The notes beneath the pieces were generated by a model. The model had not been told where the DNA came from. It ran no database searches and saw only the letters and a list, made by a program, of their open reading frames with translations. The position numbers and the translations under genes were made by a program. This document shows, piece by piece, positions 28,899 through 37,910 of a stretch of DNA of 64,000 nucleotides; position 1 is the first letter of the stretch; each line of letters begins with the position of its first letter. This DNA comes from Siminovitchia terrae (lineage in GTDB: Bacteria; Bacillota; Bacilli; Bacillales; Bacillaceae_C), in contig NZ_QYTW02000001.1 in the NCBI RefSeq assembly GCF_003605405.2, positions 151,720 through 215,719 of the forward strand, given 5' to 3'.

Positions 28899-29355
28899 AG
28901 CTCTTCAAAATATCCTCTTGTTTTTTGAACATACGTTTTTCGTCTTCGTCATTCATATGATCATATCCAAGAAGGTGAAGGAAACCATGCACCGTCAAAA
29001 AACCAAACTCCCGCAGATAGGAATGGCCATATTCTTCCGCCTGCTTTTCCGCCGTTTCGATTGAAATGACAATATCCCCCAATATCCTTGGTAGGTTTTC
29101 AACACCGGCTATTTCCGTTTCCCCTTCACCCATATCTTCCATCGCAAAGGAAATAACGTCCGTGGGGGAATCCTTCCCCCTATAGGCTCTGTTCAATTCC
29201 TGAATGGAATCATCATTAACGAAAGTAATGGAAAGCTCACTTCCATCTTCCACGTTTTCCATTTCCGCTGCATGGTTCAACAATTCTTCCAATAAATGAT
29301 AATGTTCTTCTTTTACATCGCCTGTTTCATCAATGAAGTCAACTTCGAGACTCAT
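28882..29355 (-). CDS. ybeY: rRNA maturation endoribonuclease YbeY
   Basis: A 157-residue single-strand endoribonuclease needed for 16S rRNA 3' maturation. The metal motif HGFLHLLGYDH (HxxxHxxxxxH, about 124-134) is intact, with the arginine/asparagine region ELNRAYRGKDSPTDVISF (about 53-71). It sits between pgpH and dgkA and overlaps dgkA by 17 bases. Confidence 0.95.
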   Translation of the reverse strand: MSLEVDFIDETGDVKEEHYHLLEELLNHAAEMENVEDGSELSITFVNDDSIQELNRAYRGKDSPTDVISFAMEDMGEGETEIAGVENLPRILGDIVISIETAEKQAEEYGHSYLREFGFLTVHGFLHLLGYDHMNDEDEKRMFKKQEDILKSYGLER

Positions 29356-29376
29356 TTTCGCATCACCTTCTGCTCC

Positions 29377-31527
29377 TTATTTCGGATATTCAATCCTTGA
29401 ATGAAAAATACCACCCAGCGTTTCGCAAAACGTTGTTTTAATGATTTCCAGTTGTTTCATAGTAATATCGCACTCATTTAACTGGCCATCCAAAAGCCGG
29501 TCTTGAACAATGGAGTCAACGAGCGACTTGATTGCCTCGGGTGTCGGCTGGTTCAAAGAACGAACCGCTGCTTCTACACAATCCGCCAGACTGATAACAG
29601 CCGCTTCTATAAATTGCGGTTTCGGGCCAGGATATCTATAATCAGACTCTTCCACATCACCTTGAATCTCAACAGCTTTATAATAAAAGAATTTTAACAA
29701 TGTTGTCCCATGGTGCTGCTCCGCAATATCTACGATTTCCTTTGGCATTTTATGTTTTTTCAATTCCGCCACGCCATCCGTAACATGGGCAATAATAATA
29801 TCTTTACTTGTTGCGGGCTCCAGCTTATTATGAGGATTTTCCATGTTCATTTGATTTTCAATAAAAAAATGCGGTCTTGTTGTCTTGCCAATATCATGAT
29901 AATAGGCCCCAACCCTTGCAAGCAAGCCGTTTGCACCGATGGCTTCACATGCCAACTCCGCCAAATTGGCCACCATTACACTATGATGGTAGGTGCCTGG
30001 CGCCTCTATCAAGATCTTCTTTAGCAAAGGATGATTCGGATTGGATAATTCAATCAGCCTCATTGTTGATAATATACCGAATCCCGCTTCAAGGAAAGGC
30101 AAAATCCCCATTGTCAATACGGCAGACAAAATACCTGAAACAGCACCATTAATTATAAAATATACATATTCCATATTGGTCATTTGACCGCTGCCAATAA
30201 ATTGCAGGAAGAAAATAAGCAGTACATTAACAACGGAAACAAGCATACCAGCACGCAATAGATTAAAGCGTTCGTTTTTATCAGATAGGAAAATGATGCC
30301 TGCAAGACCGCTGAATAAAATGTATAGTGCAATTTCCACATCTATTGTTCCCGAAATGCCGTCATGAAAAACGATACTTCCGCAAGCAGCCAAAATAATT
30401 GCCATCAGCAGGCCAAAACGCTCATTGACCATAACTCTGATCAGCATGGGAGCCATCGCAGCGGGAAAGACATAGGAAATATCGTATTGATCCAGGCCTG
30501 CCACCAGACTGATGAGCTTCATTACTAGAATAGCCCCTACAAAGACGATTCCGAAAATCAGCAAATAGCTCTGTTTCTTTTCTTCTGGCTCTTTCAATTT
30601 TGTAAAAGGTATATATATAGCGCCTATTGAAAGCAGAACAAAAATAGCAAGACCGATGAACGGCTTGACTGATGGCTTACCTTTCAATAGCCCCAACGTA
30701 TCAAGCTGGCGGTAAATATCCCTGTCAATGAGGTGTCCTTCTTGAACCACTATCTGCCCCTGCAATATTTTTACGGGCTCCACTTCATCCATGGCTTGCT
30801 GCTTTCTTTCTTCAGTAAGCCCTGAATCAAAGACTTCATTTGCGATAATAGCGTATTTTCCAAGCTCAATAGAGGCATTTTCCACATTTTTATCCAAGTT
30901 TGCTGACTTGATTCTATCAATTAAAACAGATCTTATTTTGTTCGCTTGATCTTCACGGATCTTGTCGTTCATGATGGCTTCGACATTATTGATTAGGATA
31001 CTCCTGGCCTTTTCCAATTCATCTGGGCCAGCCGCCAATAGCTGAGTAAGAGTCTGATCCGATATCGTTTCGGTAACATCCTCAGTAACGTCAGCTGTAA
31101 GCTTTGATTTCAATAAGGCTAGCTTGGACGCAGTAAGTTGAGTACTTTCTTTTTCCGTTTTACCTTCTTCCTCTTCTTTCTTTTTTTTATCTGACCCCTC
31201 TTGATTTACTTCGTTTACAAAATCGAAAATGGAAGTAAGCAGAAGCACTCTGTTTTGAGCGACCTCTTTTTTATACACATATACGTCTTCGACCTCTCCG
31301 GCAGCTTTTTTCCGTTCTTCCGCTGTTTTTTCTTCATCTTCAATGGTTTTTGGTGAACGGATCGTTTTATCGGCGACAGAAAATAGCTCCATGTCATAGG
31401 TCTCAGGCTTAACGTTCGTGTAAAGGATTGCAAATAATAAAAGGCCCAACACCAAAAAGACTAGAGCCGTAAACAGCTTATAACTAAGAATCTTTCGTAT
31501 ATTTTTTATATACTTTTGAAAGTACAT
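29377..31527 (-). CDS. pgpH: 7TM-HD cyclic-di-AMP phosphodiesterase PgpH
   Basis: A 716-residue membrane protein (YqfF) that hydrolyses c-di-AMP. One N-terminal membrane helix (about 19-37), a large extracytoplasmic 7TMR-HDED region (about 45-280), seven membrane segments (about 290-480), and a cytoplasmic HD domain are recognisable. The HD metal residues include YHHSVMVANLA (about 515) and YYHDIGK (about 545), with the downstream EQHHGTTL. It lies 108 bases after phoH and just upstream of ybeY. Confidence 0.94.
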   Translation of the reverse strand: MYFQKYIKNIRKILSYKLFTALVFLVLGLLLFAILYTNVKPETYDMELFSVADKTIRSPKTIEDEEKTAEERKKAAGEVEDVYVYKKEVAQNRVLLLTSIFDFVNEVNQEGSDKKKKEEEEGKTEKESTQLTASKLALLKSKLTADVTEDVTETISDQTLTQLLAAGPDELEKARSILINNVEAIMNDKIREDQANKIRSVLIDRIKSANLDKNVENASIELGKYAIIANEVFDSGLTEERKQQAMDEVEPVKILQGQIVVQEGHLIDRDIYRQLDTLGLLKGKPSVKPFIGLAIFVLLSIGAIYIPFTKLKEPEEKKQSYLLIFGIVFVGAILVMKLISLVAGLDQYDISYVFPAAMAPMLIRVMVNERFGLLMAIILAACGSIVFHDGISGTIDVEIALYILFSGLAGIIFLSDKNERFNLLRAGMLVSVVNVLLIFFLQFIGSGQMTNMEYVYFIINGAVSGILSAVLTMGILPFLEAGFGILSTMRLIELSNPNHPLLKKILIEAPGTYHHSVMVANLAELACEAIGANGLLARVGAYYHDIGKTTRPHFFIENQMNMENPHNKLEPATSKDIIIAHVTDGVAELKKHKMPKEIVDIAEQHHGTTLLKFFYYKAVEIQGDVEESDYRYPGPKPQFIEAAVISLADCVEAAVRSLNQPTPEAIKSLVDSIVQDRLLDGQLNECDITMKQLEIIKTTFCETLGGIFHSRIEYPK

Positions 31528-31617
31528 TGTTCTCCCCCACCGCCTTTTTTTAGAAAAAAAGGATTCCTATGTCAAATATAGCAGTTTCGGAGAGTAAAGA
31601 CACTACCTAAATTTCGA

Positions 31618-31650
31618 AAAAGAAACCCGCGGACTTAACGTCCGGGGGTG
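31618..31650 (-). terminator. Terminator overlapping the phoH stop
   Basis: On the minus strand CCCGGAC-GTTAA-GTCCGCGGG includes the phoH stop codon in its loop and is followed by TTTCTTTTT. Confidence 0.7.
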
Positions 31651-32609
31651 GTTTCATTCTGTGCATACGCTTTGATAACGCTCGCGACAAGAGGATGGCG
31701 CACAACGTCTCCCTCTTCAAAGTGAATAAAGGCAATGCCCTTTACTCCCTGCAATATAACCTCTGCAGTCGCAAGACCGGATTTAACTCCTTGCGGAAGA
31801 TCCACTTGAGTTGAATCTCCCGTTATGACCATCTTTGATCCAAAGCCAAGCCTCGTTAAAAACATTTTCATTTGTGCATGGGTTGTATTTTGAGCTTCAT
31901 CCAATATGACAAAGGCATCATCAAGCGTACGCCCTCTCATATAGGCTAGAGGCGCTATTTCGATTGTTTCCCTTTCAATGAGCCTTTGAGTATGTTCAGC
32001 CCCCAATACATCATGTAGGGCATCATAAAGCGGCCTCAAATAAGGATCTACTTTTTCTTTTAAATCTCCTGGCAAAAAGCCAAGACTTTCCCCTGCCTCT
32101 ACTGCTGGACGAGTTAATATGATCTTATTGATCTTCCCGCTTTTCAATGCAGCCACAGCCATCACAACTGCCAGATATGTTTTTCCAGTACCCGCAGGAC
32201 CTATACCAAATACCAAGTCATTTTTCCGGACTGCTTCGATGTAATGGCGCTGGCCAAGTGTTTTTACGCGGATGGCTTTGCCTTTTGCATTGCGCGTAAT
32301 TTCTTCATCATATAATTCCGAAAAATACTCTATTTTTCCTTGCTTCGCCATTTGAGCCGCATAAGCAGTGTCCCTAGGCCCAATCCGGATACCGCTCCTT
32401 ATTACAACGAGCAGCTGCTTTATCGTTTCCTCTGCAAGGACTGCTGCTTCAGGTGTTCCCGTGACATTAAGCGTTTCTCCGCGAGTCACGATTTTAACGC
32501 CAAATGCATCTTCAAGCATCTTTAGATTGCTGTCACCATTTCCAAATAAGACAGGTGCTTCATCATCGCTGTCCAATTGTATTTGATTTGTTATGAATTC
32601 TTTTGTCAT
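31635..32609 (-). CDS. phoH: PhoH-like ATPase
   Basis: A 324-residue PhoH-family P-loop protein with an N-terminal KH-like/RNA-binding segment (about 1-95). The Walker A is GPAGTGKTY (about 144-152), the Walker B is FVILDEAQN (about 240-248), and it has the family sequences RPAVEAGESLGFLPGDL and ITGDSTQVDLP. The role is thought to concern RNA metabolism. It lies between yqfD and pgpH in the conserved order. Confidence 0.93.
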   Translation of the reverse strand: MTKEFITNQIQLDSDDEAPVLFGNGDSNLKMLEDAFGVKIVTRGETLNVTGTPEAAVLAEETIKQLLVVIRSGIRIGPRDTAYAAQMAKQGKIEYFSELYDEEITRNAKGKAIRVKTLGQRHYIEAVRKNDLVFGIGPAGTGKTYLAVVMAVAALKSGKINKIILTRPAVEAGESLGFLPGDLKEKVDPYLRPLYDALHDVLGAEHTQRLIERETIEIAPLAYMRGRTLDDAFVILDEAQNTTHAQMKMFLTRLGFGSKMVITGDSTQVDLPQGVKSGLATAEVILQGVKGIAFIHFEEGDVVRHPLVASVIKAYAQNETTPGR

Positions 32610-32620
32610 TTGTAATCTCC

Positions 32621-33799
32621 TTAAGTGATCGGTTTTTCTTTTGCTATATTTTCTATCACTTGGAAATAGATTGTCAGCTTAACTTTACCATTCTCTACTT
32701 CTTCATGCAAAATAATCTCGTCGTCTATACGGGCGTCTTCAGAAATATTTTTTATCAGGTCCCTTCTTGCTAGTTCTCTTGCTGCCTCCTGTGCTTGCTT
32801 TTTTGTAAGTGATCGTTCGTATTCCTCTGTCGCTCTTACCGTTTTCTCAACATAGGCAATAGGAAGCTGCCAGCCAAGAAAGCGAACTGGGTACACTTCG
32901 GTCTCTACTTCGAAACTTTTAAAGCCTGTCTTGCCAAATCCCCAAACTGGCATTGAAAAAGAACCGAATTTTAAGGCATGTGTTCTTTTTTCTTCTCCGC
33001 TAAAGACTTGAAAAGTTGATCGGAGTGGGAATTCGGCATGCGTTTGATACCATGTTTTCCCCAAAATCTCTCCCTGAGCTGAAACTTTTTTCGTTGTTTC
33101 TCCCTCTCCTATCGTTCCCGAAACAAGAATCTGCCCCTTTTCAACAAACTGGTTCACTTTAACCAGCGGCTTGCCTTTTTCCACAAACAGCTTTTCTATA
33201 ACAGCCTTTTTTGTTGCAATAAGATGGGACGGGGAGCGAGCTTCCTGTTCTTTAGGCTCCGTTTTCTCCACAACTTGAAAATGAAAGGTTGTCCCTTTCA
33301 ACTCAACACCAATCCAGGTGATATTATCAACGCGTTCAGTTAAATTACGTTGTATTTTTTCCAGATCTTGATTTAAAAAATGGGAGTTACCGATACTGAT
33401 TCCCATTTTTGTAAGTTCCTTCCTGATTTTGTGTTCCGTTTCGGGGTTGGCCCCTTTAATTTCTATCCCCCATGTGATGTTGGAAAGCACAGTGATCAAA
33501 ATAAAAAATATGATCATTCCACCCAAAAAACCACTGTTCTTGAATAATCTTTTCAATAAAAAAGGAGCCCCTTCGCCGCGGACGAAGGAAATTCGGCACT
33601 TAAAACGACGTGCTGCTTTCCTTAATTTATGTATGTCTTGAAGTGAAATATAAAAAAGCATGGCACCCGTTTTAAACCGTTTCACTCTCCATATTGCAAT
33701 CCCGTCCCTCGTCATTTTGTTCAGCAGAAGCTCCAATCCTTGTCCATCTGCTTTAACCAGTACCCGGCCTGACAGAAATGTGATCCAACGGTTCTTCAT
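32621..33799 (-). CDS. yqfD: Sporulation protein YqfD
   Basis: A 392-residue protein with one membrane segment (about 93-110) after a basic N-terminal domain and a large extracytoplasmic part from about 115 onward. YqfD is a mother-cell sporulation protein of the sigma-E regulon in B. subtilis, with no defined biochemical role. GVELKGTTFHFQVVEKTEP (about 150) and SGTIGEG (about 212) are family-like. It starts 12 bases after yqfC, so the two form an operon. Confidence 0.88.
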   Translation of the reverse strand: MKNRWITFLSGRVLVKADGQGLELLLNKMTRDGIAIWRVKRFKTGAMLFYISLQDIHKLRKAARRFKCRISFVRGEGAPFLLKRLFKNSGFLGGMIIFFILITVLSNITWGIEIKGANPETEHKIRKELTKMGISIGNSHFLNQDLEKIQRNLTERVDNITWIGVELKGTTFHFQVVEKTEPKEQEARSPSHLIATKKAVIEKLFVEKGKPLVKVNQFVEKGQILVSGTIGEGETTKKVSAQGEILGKTWYQTHAEFPLRSTFQVFSGEEKRTHALKFGSFSMPVWGFGKTGFKSFEVETEVYPVRFLGWQLPIAYVEKTVRATEEYERSLTKKQAQEAARELARRDLIKNISEDARIDDEIILHEEVENGKVKLTIYFQVIENIAKEKPIT

Positions 33800-33811
33800 T
33801 TTGTGCCACTC

Positions 33812-34096
33812 CTATTCTTTCAAATACAAGACTTCACTTATTTTTCCTTCCAGCAGTATTTCTTCTGGTAGGATTGTTTTGATGATAAAAGAGTTACCTT
33901 TTATCAGAATCTGCCCCTGCTTAAGAAGTAGCCGAACCTCTTTATCGGAAAAAGCGAGAAGCCCCTGATGATTCTCGATATATATGTGCAATTGACCGAT
34001 GATCGTGACACGTGGGAGGTCCATCATTACATCGGGCGGCAATTCCATCTTTTCTAACGCCCACTTGCGAAATCGGTGTGTCCATTTTTTCGCCAT
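33812..34096 (-). CDS. yqfC: Sporulation protein YqfC
   Basis: A 94-residue YabP/YqfC-family sporulation protein. LPPDVMMDLPRVTIIG (about 19-34) and IENHQGLLAFSDKEVRL are the family landmarks. Members are produced in the mother cell under sigma-E. The ribosome site AAAGGGGG is correctly spaced (9 bases) but is buried in a strong hairpin (34104-34143), which suggests that translation from long transcripts is blocked. Confidence 0.88.
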   Translation of the reverse strand: MAKKWTHRFRKWALEKMELPPDVMMDLPRVTIIGQLHIYIENHQGLLAFSDKEVRLLLKQGQILIKGNSFIIKTILPEEILLEGKISEVLYLKE

Positions 34097-34103
34097 GAAA
34101 AAG

Positions 34104-34143
34104 AACCCCCTTTCATCTCATATGTATGAGTTGAAAGGGGGTT
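34104..34143 (-). promoter_or_regulatory. Perfect hairpin covering the yqfC ribosome site
   Basis: AACCCCCTTTCA..TGAAAGGGGGTT with an inner CTCATA-CA-TATGAG forms an 18-pair stem with one mismatch and a two-base loop. It is followed on the minus strand by TCTTTTTC, so it may also work as a terminator. The 3' arm contains the yqfC Shine-Dalgarno AAAGGGGG. CATACATA in the loop region resembles a sigma-E -10 element, but I see no good -35. Confidence 0.7.
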
Positions 34144-34197
34144 TCATCACTTTAACGTTCAAGAAAGTATAAAAAATTAGACGAAACTTTTTTGATA

Positions 34198-34392
34198 TCA
34201 AATGCGCCTTTGCGTATTTGAGCCCAGATTTTATCGAGCTTAAGCTCGATAAATTTCCTCTGAAAATCTGTGGCACCCGCCGGAGGCTTTAATTTTATTC
34301 AGCCGGGGGTTTGAACCCCCACTGAATGGAATACCAATAGGCATTCATCTCAACACTTACAGAAGTGAGAGACTTCTGCTGAATGAAGTTAA
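34198..34392 (+). repeat. Family A repeat, copy 3
   Basis: A 195-bp copy with perfect palindrome ATCGAGCTTAAGCTCGAT. It is not at a stop codon of an annotated gene: the nearest, yqfB, ends 150 bases further. A short frame containing GIAFMLAGLSLYLER runs into its right end. Confidence 0.92.
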
Positions 34393-34543
34393 ACGGTTAT
34401 GAGATCTTTCTAGGTAAAGCGACAGCCCTGCAAGCATGAAGGCAATTCCCCGTGTGGTTGAAATATTGCCTGGTTGTTTGCCACGTCTCTCCTTTTCTGA
34501 TCAGTCTGACGCGGATGAACAGCACGCTTACACTTGTATTGTT

Positions 34544-35038
34544 TTAATGCCGCCCATATCTTTTTTTGGCTCTTGGAGGCCCCAGAACCTCTGACATGAT
34601 GATCCCTTTTACAATATCATTCTGTTGAAAAAAAGGTTCGATCTGCGGGCCTGCCGGCTTTGTCTCTTTGACGGCTTCCGCTTTTCTTTGCATCTCAATT
34701 GCCTTTTCCTTATAAGCTGCGGCCTCTTTTCTGAGCTCTTCCATTTTATCTTCTGCTTCAGCTTTTTTTTCCTCAATCTGAGGCTGCATTTGAGACAGCA
34801 GTATTTCTGCAGCCTCTTTCAAGCTGCGCGGTCTCTCAACACGTACAGGCTGTGGCTTTTCATGGATAGGCTTCTGATTAGCAGGAGATACCGGCCTCTC
34901 CTGTTGTCTAGGCTGAACCGGCCTGCTGTTTGGACCCTTGGGCTTTTCTTGATTGGTAGCTCGCTTTTTTTGCTCACTTGCCTTGTTTACAAAGAAACTA
35001 ATCAGTGCAATGATAATTATCGGCAAAAATTGTTCCAA
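34544..35038 (-). CDS. Membrane-anchored coiled-coil protein, YqfB position
   Basis: A 164-residue protein with an N-terminal membrane anchor (residues 4-18), a Pro/Gln-rich linker (about 25-65), a charged coiled-coil region (about 72-130, EEKKAEAEDKMEELRKEAAAYKEK split into heptads) and a conserved-looking end IVKGIIMSEVLGPPRAKK. It occupies the place of yqfB, between floA and yqfC, but I cannot confirm homology. It may be a partner of the flotillin FloA, which is upstream on the same strand; that is inference from position. Confidence 0.7.
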   Translation of the reverse strand: MEQFLPIIIIALISFFVNKASEQKKRATNQEKPKGPNSRPVQPRQQERPVSPANQKPIHEKPQPVRVERPRSLKEAAEILLSQMQPQIEEKKAEAEDKMEELRKEAAAYKEKAIEMQRKAEAVKETKPAGPQIEPFFQQNDIVKGIIMSEVLGPPRAKKRYGRH

Positions 35039-35076
35039 AGGAGTTACCTCCTTTCAATTGAATAGAAAACTGTAAG

Positions 35077-35150
35077 CGACCGTTTAATGCTGGCAAACAA
35101 GACGATTCCCGAGGATTTGGTTCTCAGTCACCAAAGGGATTCGTCTTTGC
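35077..35150 (+). repeat. Family E repeat, partial copy
   Basis: Contains TGGCAAACAAGACGATTCCCGAGGA, broken here as GGCAAACAAGACGATTCCCG, identical to part of 20228-20250, followed by a diverged CAGTCACCAAAGGGA. It lies between floA and the yqfB-position gene. Confidence 0.5.
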
Positions 35151-35184
35151 TTCGCCTAATCTTTCCTATCCTAATAATAAGAAC

Positions 35185-36180
35185 TTACTCCGGCTTGTTG
35201 CTATCCTTCGGCTTTGTCATTCTTCCGATGGAATCCCGCATATCTGTATCTGCATCAATATTCCGCAGTGATAAATAATCCATTACTCCTAAATTTCCTG
35301 ACTTGAGCGCTTCGGACATAGCAAGCGGCACTTCGGCTTCGGCCTCCACCACTTTCGCTCTCATCTCTTCTACGCGGGCCTTCATTTCCTGTTCGTTTGC
35401 AACAGCCATTGCCCTTCTTTCTTCGGCTTTCGCTTGGGCAATCTTCTTGTCCGCTTCGGCCTGGTCTGTCTGTAGCTGGGCACCGATGTTTTTGCCGATA
35501 TCCACATCAGCGATGTCAATCGAAAGAATCTCAAATGCAGTACCTGCGTCGAGTCCTTTGGCCAAAACTGTCCGGGAAATCATATCAGGATTTTCAAGGA
35601 CTTTCTTATGGTTGTCACTGGATCCGATGGTGGAAACAACCCCTTCACCAACACGGGCGATGACAGTTTCTTCCCCTGCTCCCCCGACCAACCTATCAAT
35701 ATTGGCGCGTACAGTAATCCTTGCCTTTGCCTTCACTTCAATACCGTCCATGGCGACACCAGCAATAAATGGTGTTTCAATAACTTTAGGGTTAACACTC
35801 ATCTGAACCGCTTCTAATACATCACGACCAGCAAGGTCAATAGCCGCGGCACGTTCGAATGTTAATTCAATATTTGCCCGCTGAGCTGCAATCAGCGCAT
35901 TGACAACCCGATCCACATTACCTCCCGCCAAATAATGACTTTCCAATTGGTTTGTTGCGACCGGAAGGCCTGCTTTATGTGCCTTGATTAACGGTTCAAC
36001 GACACGTCTTGGAATAACTCTTCTCAGTCTCATACCGATTAAAGTGAAAATACCAACCTTTACTCCTGCGGCAAGGGCAGAAATCCAGAGCCCGATCGGA
36101 ACAAAGGTGATTAAAACAGAAACTACAATAATCGCTATTACGATTACAACTAATAAAAACAGTGTGTCAGCACCAAGCAT
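35185..36180 (-). CDS. floA: Flotillin-like protein FloA
   Basis: A 331-residue scaffold protein of functional membrane microdomains. One N-terminal membrane hairpin (about 5-27) is followed by the SPFH/band-7 domain (about 40-210) and Glu/Ala-rich helical repeats (about 230-290, [16 protein letters not shown]) that drive oligomerisation. Length and sequence match B. subtilis YqfA. It is downstream of nfeD, the usual partner; here repeats B1 and A4 (about 430 bases) separate the pair. Confidence 0.95.
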   Translation of the reverse strand: MLGADTLFLLVVIVIAIIVVSVLITFVPIGLWISALAAGVKVGIFTLIGMRLRRVIPRRVVEPLIKAHKAGLPVATNQLESHYLAGGNVDRVVNALIAAQRANIELTFERAAAIDLAGRDVLEAVQMSVNPKVIETPFIAGVAMDGIEVKAKARITVRANIDRLVGGAGEETVIARVGEGVVSTIGSSDNHKKVLENPDMISRTVLAKGLDAGTAFEILSIDIADVDIGKNIGAQLQTDQAEADKKIAQAKAEERRAMAVANEQEMKARVEEMRAKVVEAEAEVPLAMSEALKSGNLGVMDYLSLRNIDADTDMRDSIGRMTKPKDSNKPE

Positions 36181-36207
36181 TCATTTTCCTCCTCATATTT
36201 GCATTAG

Positions 36208-36416
36208 TGTGCGTGTTCAAAGGTTGCCAAATTAGAAGGTCGACTAAAGACGCCACGTCCTGTGGCAACGTCGACACTAGCACGTCGTGTGCGTCGCAAG
36301 AAGTCGAGGCGGCGAAATTTTGAGCAGCCGAATGTATGCTATAAAATACATGAGCAGCACAGAAACAAGCCAACGAAGAGATTCACGACTTATCATTTGG
36401 TGACTTTTGAACATTC
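36208..36416 (+). mobile_element. Family B MITE-like element, copy 1, with nested family C unit
   Basis: Terminal inverted repeats GTTCAAAGGTTGCC (left) and GGTGACTTTTGAAC (right) bound a 209-bp element. Its inside matches 61191-61343 except for an extra segment at about 36238-36303. That segment holds two family C hairpins, GCCAC-GTCCT-GTGGC (36252-36266) and GCAC-GTCGT-GTGC (36280-36292). Confidence 0.8.
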
Positions 36417-36419
36417 TTA

Positions 36420-36612
36420 TCAAATGCGCCTTGGCGTATTTGCGCCCAGATTTTATCGAGCTTAAGCTCGATAAATTTCCTCTGAAAATCTGTGCATCCG
36501 CCGGAGGCTTAGACTTTATTCAGCCGGGGTTTGAACTCCCACTGAACGGAATACCAATAGGCATTCATCTCACCACTTATACAAGTGGGAGATTTCTGCT
36601 GAATGAAGTTAA
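36420..36612 (+). repeat. Family A repeat, copy 4
   Basis: A 193-bp copy directly following element B1. Its terminal TTAA provides the TAA stop codon of nfeD (36609-36611, minus strand). Confidence 0.92.
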
Positions 36613-37910
36613 ACAGGGCGAACTACTATTCGAGACCCCTCCACTTTTACAACTTTCACTGCCGTATCATTTTCAATAAAGCTGCCTTCTGCAACGACAT
36701 CAAGGCGTTCATCATCAATTTTAACCGTTCCGGATGGCCTTAAAGGCGTGACGGTCACTCCTTCACGACCGATTAATTCCAATCTGTTTACATTTGAAAC
36801 ATAGCCGCTTTCAGTATTCGTCGAATCAGTTAGTATGAATTTTCTAAATATATTCACTCTTTTACCAAACACCTTTAACATAATAATAATTAATATGAAC
36901 GCAAGGATCAGCGCAGTGACAATCGACATTCCCATTTGGACGACATTTTCACCCGCCAGAAACATACTTCCAATAACCGCCACCGTCCCCAGGATTCCCA
37001 AAATTCCACCTGCAACAAAAATTTCAGCTGCAATCAGGATCAGCCCGGCGACAAACAATAGAATGGCTTCATACCCGGCAAAACCTGCGACATAGTGTCC
37101 ATAAAAGAAAAGCAGCAATGCGGAGATGCCCATTCCTCCCGGCAATCCGAAACCAGGGGTATATAGTTCAAGTACAAGCCCAAGACTTGCAATTGTTAGC
37201 AGAATCGGAACTACAACAGGATTAGTAATCAGCCTTGCAAGTGATTCGGCAAAAGCTGGTTTGGTCGTATGAACCTTGGCATCCTGCATCTCCAATTCCT
37301 TGAGCAGTTCATCCAAATTGTTGACGGTTCCCTCAGAATAGCCTACCTTAAATGCCTGATCAGCTTCAAGTGTCAAGAGTTTCCCATTTTCCTTCAGGTC
37401 AGGGAGATCAACCTTCTTACTGGCCATCGCCTTAGCGATTTCGGGGTCGCGCTTACTTCTTTTCGCTGCTGCCTCCATTGCCGCAAGCCACATGCTCTCT
37501 GCTTTTTCCCCGGCAGTATTGCCTTGCTGGTCAATAACGGCAGCCGCGCCCATGACGGCATTTGGCGTCATATAGATGTAATCAGTATGAAGCGCTATAT
37601 ACGAACCTGCAGAGATGGCCCATGAATTTACAAATGTGACCGTTTTCACCTCCGTATTAGCAATCCTATTTCCAATATCACGAGCAGCATCCACTGCTCC
37701 TCCCGGAGTGTTCATGTCAAAAACGATCAGATCCGCATTTTCTCTCTCTGCTGTAGTGATAGCCCTGTCCAAAAAAGCATAAAGGCCTTTTTCAACTTCA
37801 TCTTTTATCGGGATGACGTATACATTCTTTTCCTTGCCCTCAGCTTGAACGGGAAGAATGAATATGAGCCCCACCAAAATGAGAAAAACAGAAGCAAAAA
37901 TCCTTTTCAC
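36609..37910 (-). CDS. yqeZ: NfeD-family membrane serine protease-like protein
   Basis: A 433-residue NfeD1b protein. A signal peptide (residues 1-24, cut near VQAEG) precedes a ClpP/crotonase-type domain with TPGGAV (about 71) and the catalytic serine region SWAISAGSYIAL (about 96). Membrane segments follow (about 230-375), and the C-terminal OB-fold NfeD domain has REGVTVTPLRPSGTVKI. It partners flotillin FloA. I start at GTG 37910, behind GGGAGGGGATATT; 58 upstream residues of the open frame have no ribosome site. The stop codon lies in family A copy 4. Confidence 0.92.
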   Translation of the reverse strand: MKRIFASVFLILVGLIFILPVQAEGKEKNVYVIPIKDEVEKGLYAFLDRAITTAERENADLIVFDMNTPGGAVDAARDIGNRIANTEVKTVTFVNSWAISAGSYIALHTDYIYMTPNAVMGAAAVIDQQGNTAGEKAESMWLAAMEAAAKRSKRDPEIAKAMASKKVDLPDLKENGKLLTLEADQAFKVGYSEGTVNNLDELLKELEMQDAKVHTTKPAFAESLARLITNPVVVPILLTIASLGLVLELYTPGFGLPGGMGISALLLFFYGHYVAGFAGYEAILLFVAGLILIAAEIFVAGGILGILGTVAVIGSMFLAGENVVQMGMSIVTALILAFILIIIMLKVFGKRVNIFRKFILTDSTNTESGYVSNVNRLELIGREGVTVTPLRPSGTVKIDDERLDVVAEGSFIENDTAVKVVKVEGSRIVVRPV

